From contig VCMS01000011.1 of NCBI GenBank assembly GCA_022539475.1, positions 124,001 to 188,000 of the forward strand: DNA of 64,000 nt. The letters run 5' to 3'. The position numbers were made by a program, and so were the translations under genes. Positions 54,927 through 62,681 of the stretch are shown here, piece after piece. Origin of the DNA: Gracilaria domingensis. Taxonomy: Eukaryota > Rhodophyta > Florideophyceae > Gracilariales > Gracilariaceae. The notes under the pieces are model-generated. The model did no database searches and was not told the origin of the DNA. It was given only the letters and a program-made list of their open reading frames with translations. The first letter of the stretch is position 1. Every line of letters starts with the position of its first letter.

Positions 54927-54958
54927 CGGACGAGCGGCGCGGCGGCGGCGAGCCGTGA
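53639..54958 (+). CDS. Cyclin (A/B-type cyclin box)
   Basis: A 439-aa cyclin, the regulatory partner of a cyclin-dependent kinase. The cyclin N box spans about 75-200: [20 protein letters not shown] (103-122) contains the R..vvDWL.EV core, and [13 protein letters not shown] (130-142) and [15 protein letters not shown] (151-165) complete it. The second cyclin fold follows to about 310, with [20 protein letters not shown]. The N-terminus is Pro/Ala-rich with a basic KRPR and KRRRRA, possible nuclear signals. No clear destruction box is seen. The C-terminus is Ala/Gly-rich and ends with an alternating [10 protein letters not shown] run. Single exon, overwhelmingly GC third positions. Confidence 0.88.
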
Positions 54959-55341
54959 GCGCCAGCACAAACGGCGGCGCGATGCGCCGCCAATGCGCCG
55001 CCCATGCGCTGGCGCGCGCGCATTGGCGCCCGTGGCGACGTGGCGGCCGCGTGCGCCGCTGCATGTGCTGCATGTGTCGCACATGTGTGTGCGCAGCCAC
55101 GCTGCGCCGCAGCTTTGCTCACCGTCGGTTTGCGCGCGCGCTTCGGCGCAATCTCCGCGCCACGCATGGCCGTCGTGCCTTCGCCTCCCCGCGCCGCTGC
55201 GCTGCCTTAAAGTGTTCGCCCGCTTCTAACTGCACCCTGCCGCCACGCTCGGTAGACGACGCTGGTGGCTCCGTAACTTTTCACCATCACTCTCTTCTGT
55301 CCTCAGTAAAGCACCACAAAGAAAAAAAAAAAAAACAAACT
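54959..55341. other. Intergenic, PDX1 promoter region
   Basis: 383 bases between the cyclin stop and the PDX1 start. GC-rich at first, falling toward a pyrimidine-rich leader. Ends with an A14 run just before the ATG. No TATA box was recognised. Confidence 0.45.
55322..55335 (+). promoter_or_regulatory. A14 leader tract before PDX1 start
   Basis: Fourteen A end six bases before the PDX1 ATG. A-rich leaders near the start codon can raise translation efficiency in some eukaryotes; here the role is inferred from position. Confidence 0.4.
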
Positions 55342-56334
55342 ATGGCCGCCAACGCCAACGGCCATACCAATGGAACCGCCCACTCCGTGCCCGGCACCGC
55401 CTTCGCCGCCACCCAGCCTGCCCCGGCCGTGTCGCACGACGACGTCGCCCGCACCTCCACCTACGCCACCAAGGTCGGGCTCGCCCAGATGCTCAAGGGC
55501 GGCGTCATCATGGACGTCGTCACCCCGGAGCAGGCCACGCTCGCCGAGGCTGCGGGCGCCTGCGCCGTCATGGCCCTGGAGCGAATCCCCGCCGACATTC
55601 GCGCCAACGGCCAGGTCGCGCGCATGTCCGACCCCACCATGATCAAGAGCATTCAGCAGGCCGTGTCCATCCCGGTCATGGCCAAGGCGCGCATTGGCCA
55701 CTTTGTCGAGGCGCAGATTCTGCAGGCCATTGGAATTGACTACATCGACGAGAGCGAGGTGCTCACACCGGCCGACGACCTGCACCACATCAACAAGCAC
55801 AGCTTTGCTGTGCCGTTTGTTTGCGGCTGTCGCAACCTGGGCGAGGCGCTTCGCCGCATTGCAGAGGGGGCCGCCTTCATTCGCACCAAGGGCGAGGCGG
55901 GTACGGGCAATGTCGTCGAGGCGGTTCGTCACGCCAGAGAGGTCAACGGCCACATTCGCCGCCTCAACACCATGCACGACGATGAGCTCTACACGTTTGC
56001 CAAGGAGATCGGCGCCCCACTGGATCTCTTGCGACGCACAAAGGAGCTTGGAAGGTTGCCGGTCGTCCAGTTCGCCGCTGGAGGCGTTGCCACCCCGGCC
56101 GACGCCGCGCTCATGATGCAGCTTGGAATGGACGGCGTGTTTGTAGGCAGCGGAATTTTCAAGAGCGACAACCCGAAGAAGAGGGCCGAGGCCATTGTCA
56201 AGGCTGTCACCAACTACAACAACCCCAAGATTCTTGCCGCTGTGTCAGAGAACCTTGGCAACGCCATGGTTGGCATCGAGATGGATCAACTGGTGCAAAA
56301 GTGGGCTGCTGATTCGCGGCACCAGACGCACTAA
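55342..56334 (+). CDS. PDX1: Pyridoxal 5'-phosphate synthase subunit PDX1 (PdxS)
   Basis: A 330-aa TIM-barrel synthase of the DXP-independent vitamin B6 pathway. It condenses ribose 5-phosphate and glyceraldehyde 3-phosphate with ammonia delivered by the glutaminase PDX2, in the cytosol. Catalytic residues are visible: Asp in GGVIMDVV (D58), the Schiff-base Lys in VMAKARIGH (K115) and the second Lys in [10 protein letters not shown] (K183). The phosphate-binding loop [14 protein letters not shown] and [11 protein letters not shown] are present. The first about 35 residues are a non-conserved Ala/Thr-rich extension. The frame is open far upstream, but only the ATG at 55342 gives the normal length. 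Single exon. Confidence 0.97.
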   Translation: MAANANGHTNGTAHSVPGTAFAATQPAPAVSHDDVARTSTYATKVGLAQMLKGGVIMDVVTPEQATLAEAAGACAVMALERIPADIRANGQVARMSDPTMIKSIQQAVSIPVMAKARIGHFVEAQILQAIGIDYIDESEVLTPADDLHHINKHSFAVPFVCGCRNLGEALRRIAEGAAFIRTKGEAGTGNVVEAVRHAREVNGHIRRLNTMHDDELYTFAKEIGAPLDLLRRTKELGRLPVVQFAAGGVATPADAALMMQLGMDGVFVGSGIFKSDNPKKRAEAIVKAVTNYNNPKILAAVSENLGNAMVGIEMDQLVQKWAADSRHQTH

Positions 56335-56742
56335 GCACTTGCGGCTGTTTTCTCTCTTTGCTCACGTTGCGGCATTCGCACCCTCACTTCTGATTTCAAG
56401 TGCTTGGAATCCACACGAGAAAAGTTTGGTTGCCAGGTGAACGAATGTACCAAACTATCTACCCCTGTATTGAAGATTCTTTCTGACAAGTGTTCATAAA
56501 TAGGTGTCCTTTGCTACACATCGATTCTATTCTACTTTATTTGTCCCAGTTCCGAGCAATTGTCGTACCTTCGTACGGTCAAGCTTGATTGTGTCCATTG
56601 GTCGTTTAGCAGATGATCCCGACGGCGTAGATAAATAACCCTACCGTGCCGCCGCCCACCCCCCCACCCAAACGACGGCATGCCCAAAAAACCACTCGTA
56701 TCGTTCTGCAGCGGTATTTCACTATGAGTACGCTCGCCACAT
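56335..56742. other. 3' spacer between convergent PDX1 and PsbP-like genes
   Basis: 408 bases holding the two 3' UTRs. A C-rich CACCCCCCCACCC stretch lies near 56657-56669. No gene recognised. Confidence 0.5.
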
Positions 56743-57600
56743 TTAGTCCATGATCTGCAGCTTGTACGATTCTACGACACCCCTCATGACAGGCTCAGAA
56801 GCTTTCCAATTCTCCTCTTTGGCCTGTCCTGTGAGGGTCAACAGGCATCTCCCTGGCTGCAAGGAAAACACAGTGAGCAGATGTCTCTTTACACCTCTAG
56901 AGGTGATTGTGTACTCGAAGATGTATGCGTTTCTCGCATTATCCGTTTCATATCCAATGAGGCTCCCTTCGATGTCCTTTCCTTTCTTTGGGATTATTGT
57001 TTGCTGTCGAGAAGCGGCTCAAGCAAGAATTGCCGTGTTAGGTTTGAAAAGAACAGTGGATATGAACATCTTCAATAACAGAAGTGAGCAACAACTTACC
57101 AGCACGTTATCAGCAGAACCAAACGACGAGAGCTTGATGAAATCTGATGGTACAGGTGTGGCAACCATGTTGATATTCGAATCACCATCCTCCTCATTCA
57201 AAAAAACTGTTGCTGTACGGAAGGAGGAAAGGTTTGCTGTTGAACGAGTCCATCCCTCTGGAGGAGATGCAAAAGAATATCCATATTCCTCGCTCTTCAC
57301 AAGCGGCCCCAGTTTGACTGTAGTGGCTCCCGCAGCGTTAACATGCTCAGGAAGAGTACTTGGGGCAACTGCAACGGCTGCGAGTACTTGTAGGAGTCTC
57401 CGACGACTGAACTGTGCAGGTCGGCGACTTTGGACAGCAGCTCGGCGATGATGTCCGGTCGCTTCACGTGATGAACAGGAGAATCGAGTTTGGTTTCTTT
57501 GCTTGATTCGATGAACGGGGATTATGTTAGAGATGAAAGCAGACATCGTACCGACCGCACAGCAGGAATCGATGTGCAGGCCCGCACCGAACGGGTTCAT
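56743..57600 (-). CDS. PsbP-like thylakoid lumen protein, two exons
   Basis: Exon 1 is 57100-57600 and exon 2 is 56743-57003, giving 253 aa. The 96-nt intron (57004-57099) has a GTAAGT donor, a CTAAC branch motif and a CGACAG acceptor, with phase 0. Residues 1-60 resemble a plastid transit peptide. SRRRLLQVLAAVAVAPS (65-81) followed by VNAAG is a twin-arginine lumen signal. The mature part matches the PsbP fold: YGYSFASPPEGWTRS in exon 1, then RNAYIFEYTITSRG and HLLTVFSLQPGRCLLTL in exon 2. PsbP-like proteins assist photosystem assembly or stability. The second ATG (57546, MSAFISN) is an alternative start. Confidence 0.88.
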
Positions 57601-58147
57601 GCCAAACTAATCGGGGTGTAGCGAGACGGACCAGTGAAATCCAGAATTGCCCTATTGTCGCCTTGTACCCTGGTATGATACCAGTGGTATCTAGTGTAGT
57701 TGTACCGACGACACTAGGACGGTACAGAATCTGCAGATTGGTCGTCTTGAGCTCACGGCCCGGCATTGCAGGTGCATCGGCTGCATGCAAAAGCAGTGCT
57801 TGGGATCAAAACGTGCTGCGTTGTAGTTTAATTCAAATTCATTTCTTTTTCATTCAAATTTCAACTGGCTCTCGAGGCTCAACATTGGATTCGAACTGCG
57901 GCCGTTCCACAAGCCTCTTCCTTCCTCTTCCCCCGTGGCCACCCCCGTGGCCACTGTCCCACCCCGTTTCGTCGTCATCAATCCCTTCTTCAGGTGGTCT
58001 GCGTAGAAGCCGTGGCAGCAGTTTTCCAGCGCAGTCCTCTATGCAGGTTTCACCCGTACGGAGAGCTCCTTTCAAGCTACTAGATCCACTCAAAACATGG
58101 GCTAACAATGGCTCACTTGGCAGGGGGTGGTGAATCACGAAGTCTAG
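57601..58147. other. Divergent spacer between PsbP-like and Rit1 genes
   Basis: 547 bases containing promoters for both genes. A palindrome-like CTGGTATGATACCAGTGGTATC is near 57666-57690. An open frame (57663-58133) on the plus strand has no recognised domain. Confidence 0.45.
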
Positions 58148-59977
58148 TTGCCGGCAATATCAGCCATCATCATGACGTCAACTCCGATTAAGTCTTTAAA
58201 CGCCAGCAGAATAAGAAATGCCCGCGACGAAGTTTTGGAGGAAACTGCTGGCTGTTTCACATGTCCCACAAGATTAGGTGCAGCTACTTATGATCAGAAT
58301 CAAATCCTTAAAAGCCTGCGGAAAGTTGAGCGGGGATTACGGGCTCGGTTCCTTTCCATTGCACATGATACAAGCGTTGCGTTGCATATCTATCAGTCTT
58401 TGTTTCCCGAACATGACATCCCCATCTTTGCGAACGCGCGCGCGGGAAGCTGGTATGTCCCGCCTTTAGTGCGACAACGCCGAACCTGTACCGCCTCGTT
58501 CAAAAGCGCAGATGGTCATTACGGCCAATGGAGCAGTTCGTTGAGACGGCCAAATGTGCACGTTCTAGAGGCAGCTTTAGATTCTGGTGCAGTAGTGATT
58601 GTCGACGTCACTCGCCGTGGAAAGCGTTTCCCGGACAGCTTCATGAAAACCATTCCAATCTGGTGCGCCGTTATGAACAACATAACGCGCTTGTACTCGT
58701 GCGAATTATGCGAAGAAGATGAGGAGAATTTATGCCATGGTTGCGGGCGGGTGCAAGTCCACCCCGATGTACCTGAATCTGAGCGATTACAGATTCAGAA
58801 CCGATTGCCCGAGTGGCTTAGAGACTGGCGCCGTTCCATCCATGCGTTGGAAAGTGCGGTTCCTGTTTTGAAGACTGTCAGGGAAAGTCGACATGCAAAG
58901 CCATTGCGTCCAATATGGATTAGTCCAGAAAGCAGCTTGTGGGAGGACGGTATACCACTCCATGAGTTAGAATTCACACCGATTGTATGCGTTTCTGCGA
59001 GCAAAGTTGTTCCTGAAGGAGATCGATCTTTTATAGAGCCATCCCTGTATCAGGAAAGAGTATGTGACGTCGATTTTCCGCCACAGCCTGTTGGCTTCGC
59101 CTATGTTCAGGGAGCAGGAGACGACGAAGAAGCATGGTGCTGTGGACTCTCTCCAGCTATGTTTTGGACCTACTTCGAACGACTATTGACCGTTGCAGAC
59201 GGAGAAGGAGAACCTGGAAGTGCGATGGATATCGAGGAGAAGTTGAAGAAAGAGATTGCTCGTACAATATCAGAAACGAGCACAGTCTCCAATGAATCAT
59301 GTTACGCGACGAAAGGCCATCAAGTTTTTGACATTGGTAGAAGAATATGGTCTTCACGCATTATGCTGCGGCGAACATCGCTGGAGGACCTGCCCAATTT
59401 GCTTCGTTTTGCCAGCACACAAGGACATTTTGTAATAGTCATGGGGGCGAGTTCTGAGATGGTGCGCAGGACTTGCAAGAATTCAACAAGTGAATCTCCT
59501 CCGAGCCCTAAAGCAGTGGAGTGGATGCCGTTGGTGGATAGAAAGGGGAAACCGGACTACAAGTATGCCTTTGGAAGAGCTTTGGGACCATGTCTATCCC
59601 GTCTCCGAGAGTTTTGCGTAGACAAAGGAAAGAACGTCTTAATTTGCAGTACGGACAAAAAGGGGGATTGGTGTGCAGGTTTAGCAATTGCCTGGCTTGC
59701 ATGGCATTGCGACTCCAACCGAGCCGGTCAGAATTGCGAAGAACTGGCAGTTTTAGATGAGCCTGGTTACTCTGTTATACTTCCAAGAAAGGAGCACATT
59801 GGCTACATTGACAAAGAAAAGATTCACAATACAATGCTTCATTTCATGAGCGGCTTCCATGAGTTTGAACTTTCTCGTGCAACATTGAAACAGCTCAACC
59901 GCTTTTTCAGTTCACCGACCCCCTCCTCATCGCTAGTCGATTCCACGGTAGATGCAAATAACTACGTCAAATCTTGA
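58148..59977 (+). CDS. RIT1: Initiator tRNA 2'-O-ribosyl phosphate transferase (Rit1)
   Basis: A 609-aa enzyme that adds 2'-O-ribosyl phosphate to A64 of the initiator tRNA-Met, excluding it from elongation; known in fungi and plants. The N-terminal catalytic region is well matched: FLSIAHDTSVA at 68-78, IFANARAGSWYVPP at 93-106, SFKSADGHYGQWSSSLRR at 117-134 and IVDVTRRGKRFPDSF at 151-165, the family's DxTRRGKR-PD motif. KTIPIWCAVMN follows. The C-terminal part (LICSTDKKGDWCAGLAIAW, about 524-542) corresponds to the DUSP-like domain of the family. A possible second start lies at 58172 (MTSTPIK). Single exon. Confidence 0.93.
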   Translation: MPAISAIIMTSTPIKSLNASRIRNARDEVLEETAGCFTCPTRLGAATYDQNQILKSLRKVERGLRARFLSIAHDTSVALHIYQSLFPEHDIPIFANARAGSWYVPPLVRQRRTCTASFKSADGHYGQWSSSLRRPNVHVLEAALDSGAVVIVDVTRRGKRFPDSFMKTIPIWCAVMNNITRLYSCELCEEDEENLCHGCGRVQVHPDVPESERLQIQNRLPEWLRDWRRSIHALESAVPVLKTVRESRHAKPLRPIWISPESSLWEDGIPLHELEFTPIVCVSASKVVPEGDRSFIEPSLYQERVCDVDFPPQPVGFAYVQGAGDDEEAWCCGLSPAMFWTYFERLLTVADGEGEPGSAMDIEEKLKKEIARTISETSTVSNESCYATKGHQVFDIGRRIWSSRIMLRRTSLEDLPNLLRFASTQGHFVIVMGASSEMVRRTCKNSTSESPPSPKAVEWMPLVDRKGKPDYKYAFGRALGPCLSRLREFCVDKGKNVLICSTDKKGDWCAGLAIAWLAWHCDSNRAGQNCEELAVLDEPGYSVILPRKEHIGYIDKEKIHNTMLHFMSGFHEFELSRATLKQLNRFFSSPTPSSSLVDSTVDANNYVKS

Positions 59978-60599
59978 ACCCTTACCAGAAAGTTAACAGG
60001 TTCTTGTCAATCAATGCGCATGTCTAATCATGTTATCAGAATCTTTCCCGTGCTGTGTCACTTTTTCTTTTCATCATTCCCGGAGGATTGCTTAAACATC
60101 GAGAAGTTGATTGGACCAAATCTGTGGGAGTAGAGAACGAGGGCAGAGAATCTTGAACCACTTTCGAGCGAGTAGTCATTCTTTCTGAGACACTCAAAGA
60201 ACCCCTGCAGGAATTCGGCCAATTGAGCAATTTTGTTGGACGCACACACAGAAAGTTCGAGTTTGCGATGATATGCGTAGGTGGTATTGCACGTGTTCCT
60301 TTAGAACAAGAGTTCCTTGTAGCCGGTATAGATTTTTTCTGCGGTCCGGGTCTGGTCAAGAATCTCATGTTTGTACGGTCAATTAATCGTAACTGGAAAA
60401 CGAGATTAGATATTCTTTAGTTAAGACTACAACGTTATAGACAAGAATGGAGAGGTAAGTTTGTACATTGTTGATTAGTCACATATTAGGTTGCAATGTC
60501 GCGTTCCGGAAGACCATGTAATGTAGTGGAAAAGAAACGTAAACATCCCAAGTGGGAACTTTGAAGGTTTGTGCAAAAACGAAGAATAAGCCCAAAGAG
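59978..60599. other. 3' spacer between convergent Rit1 and LIN9 genes
   Basis: 622 bases; short frames below 110 codons without domains. No repeats or RNA genes seen. Confidence 0.5.
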
Positions 60600-62225
60600 C
60601 TACGCACTGTCGCTGGAGCCGGTATCCAAGACTCTGGCAGCAGCGTGAATAGCATCAATGGCTTCAGAGTTAGATGGAAAGCGAGATCGAAGCCCGTCAA
60701 TAAGTTCTTCAACACAGTGAAGGTCCCGTGTCGTTCGTGCTCGAATGAGTACTGCCACGCAAGCACTGACGCACTCCATTACATCCGCTCGAATCGGGGT
60801 GGGCGCGGACTTGATCCCATGATCAGGATGAAGCTTTGCAAGCGCAGCCTTGGTCAGAGCTTTTGCCAATAAGGCTGTCCCAGCAGCACTACGAAAGTCA
60901 ACATTCTTTGCCATGTTCTCTGAACGTAGTTGAGGTGAGCGAGGCACAGTTCCTCCAGGGGAGCCGCCTTCCTTCTTTGCTACGATTGGGGAGTTGGGGG
61001 CAATCTTGAGCAAGGTCACCGGCAGGGACTGATTCTTCTCTGGTGTTTCATCTAGTTTTGCTGATTCCATATCTGCACTGATATACAACTTTGGGGGAGA
61101 AGGGTGTGGGGTGGAACGATCAGGTTCAATGTGCACACCAATTTCCGCATTGACCTGGTCCAGAGCAGCAAGAATGGAATCGTACTTGGCCTGCGCGGAC
61201 TCAGATGGGGGCTCCCCGGGTGTAGTGGTGGTGGAAACCGCATCGTTCAGCATCTTTAGGGAGGAAAGAAGCTGCTCTTTGCGATCGAGAAGTTGCATTG
61301 ACTCAGCTATTCTGTGGAAGTCAACCTCACATTCGTAACCATCGCCACACTGACCCTTGACCTCAAGAGTCTTTCGAGGTGATATGAGCGTTGGTCGTGG
61401 TGACTGGTACAACTGAATAACGCTCTGCGAAGCCTCAGGAAAGTGAGTGAAGTCGAACACAGGCGTGGGCATAGCGGATGGGGAGAAAGGAAATGGCGGT
61501 GACCCAGGAGACGGTGCTAGGGAATGCACGTTTGGTAGCAATGGAGATTGGGCGATAGAGTCGGATCCAATCGACGAGGACGGGTGCCACATGACATCTA
61601 AGTCCGACACGACGTGCTCGGTGGCGTCATCTTGAAAACGAATACGGTTCTGACAATCTGCCTCCAATGAGAGGAAAATTGCAGGGCGTATGTGCAGCTG
61701 AGCTAACTTTTGACCATTAAGCGGGGACGAAAACGTGCGGACGAGAACCTGGGCGCCGCGCTGCAGAGGACGTGGAGGTCCACAACGATGGCGTGACCAC
61801 CAGATCTGCGGCAAGGCGTCGCCAGTGGTGGGGTCAATAGAAGGCAGCAAATCCAGACCGCGAAGCACGCGACGCGCATCGTTGCGGTACATGGAAAGCT
61901 CCTCGCGCTCAGCGAACAAAAAGCTGGAGGAGAAGCGACGGGGCTGCACAAAACCGCCAGGCAACATATTGCACATGGCGGCGCGAATGCGCGCCAGTTG
62001 CAGGCGCGTGAGGCGCGTGGAGAGCATATCAGAAAGCTGGACCATACGACTGGCAACGACGGCATGGAAGTCGGAGTGGATAAAGTAGGGCTCGTCGATG
62101 GTGCTCTGAAACCACTCCGCGTGCGCCCAGTGCAACGCGGCCGGGGAGGCGGCGACGCGTTCCACGGCGGACGGCGAGCGCGCGCGCTTCTTCGGCGGCT
62201 GCGGAGGAGCAGTCTTTCGACGCAT
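60600..62225 (-). CDS. LIN9: LIN9/ALWAYS EARLY protein (DIRP domain, MuvB core)
   Basis: A 541-aa subunit of the MuvB core, which with E2F/Rb or Myb partners controls cell-cycle genes. The N-terminus is basic (PKKRARSP, a nuclear signal). The DIRP domain lies at about 36-135: AEWFQSTIDEPYFIHSDFHA (36-55), then TRLTRLQLARIRAAMCNMLP (70-89) and QPRRFSSSFLFAEREELSMY (94-113), matching the IR..MG...RRFS..FL..ER signature. An HVRTFSSPLNGQKL-type tudor-like segment and SDLDVMWHP complete the conserved region. The rest is Ser/Pro-rich with a helical stretch near EKYDSILAALDQVN. The start at 62225 (MRRKTAPP) is used; the upstream frame is leader. Confidence 0.88.
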   Translation of the reverse strand: MRRKTAPPQPPKKRARSPSAVERVAASPAALHWAHAEWFQSTIDEPYFIHSDFHAVVASRMVQLSDMLSTRLTRLQLARIRAAMCNMLPGGFVQPRRFSSSFLFAEREELSMYRNDARRVLRGLDLLPSIDPTTGDALPQIWWSRHRCGPPRPLQRGAQVLVRTFSSPLNGQKLAQLHIRPAIFLSLEADCQNRIRFQDDATEHVVSDLDVMWHPSSSIGSDSIAQSPLLPNVHSLAPSPGSPPFPFSPSAMPTPVFDFTHFPEASQSVIQLYQSPRPTLISPRKTLEVKGQCGDGYECEVDFHRIAESMQLLDRKEQLLSSLKMLNDAVSTTTTPGEPPSESAQAKYDSILAALDQVNAEIGVHIEPDRSTPHPSPPKLYISADMESAKLDETPEKNQSLPVTLLKIAPNSPIVAKKEGGSPGGTVPRSPQLRSENMAKNVDFRSAAGTALLAKALTKAALAKLHPDHGIKSAPTPIRADVMECVSACVAVLIRARTTRDLHCVEELIDGLRSRFPSNSEAIDAIHAAARVLDTGSSDSA

Positions 62226-62681
62226 GGCGCACGTACGCGGCAACGAAGCGGAGGCGAGACGAGGCAGGCGGCGGTCGGAGCCAACGTGGAGGTGGGGGGC
62301 GGGAGGGGGGGCGACGGTGAAGGCGTGCTTTTGTCCAGCGCGCTTGACGCGAAAAGCACGGCGCCCGCGAACATGCGATGGCGCCAAGCCGCGCGTTGCG
62401 CGAGCACTCGCGCGCTCAAGTGCACCGCCAAATGCATGAACGCTTGCGCTCGCACCTTGATCTGTGTGGCGCGCTGTCAGCCCGGGCTTACACTCTGCGT
62501 CGCGTGTGCGCGTTGGCCACGCGTTTGGCGTGAGGACCTTCCAGCTACGATCGCCCCAAGCCACGAAGTGTGCCATGAGCATTCGTCCATCGCCTGCAAC
62601 ACACCGGCGTATCATCTGCAGCAGCCTCGTCATCTCCGACGCAAGCGCACGCACCCATCCCCGTAGCTTGCCTATCGCGTC
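62226..62681. promoter_or_regulatory. Divergent promoter between LIN9 and the UBL-thioredoxin gene
   Basis: 456 bases between two start codons. G-tracts at 62294-62299, 62301-62303 and 62305-62311 (C-tracts on the LIN9 coding strand) lie 69-86 bases upstream of the LIN9 start. No TATA box was recognised. Confidence 0.5.

Noticed and set aside
54265-55341. N-terminal extension of the PDX1 frame back into the cyclin gene
   Set aside because: It would add over 350 Arg/Ala residues in another frame of the cyclin; PDX1 length and leader support the start at 55342.
57875-57900. TTCGAATCC-like B-box on the minus strand suggesting a tRNA
   Set aside because: The T-stem does not pair and no D-arm or acceptor stem can be formed.
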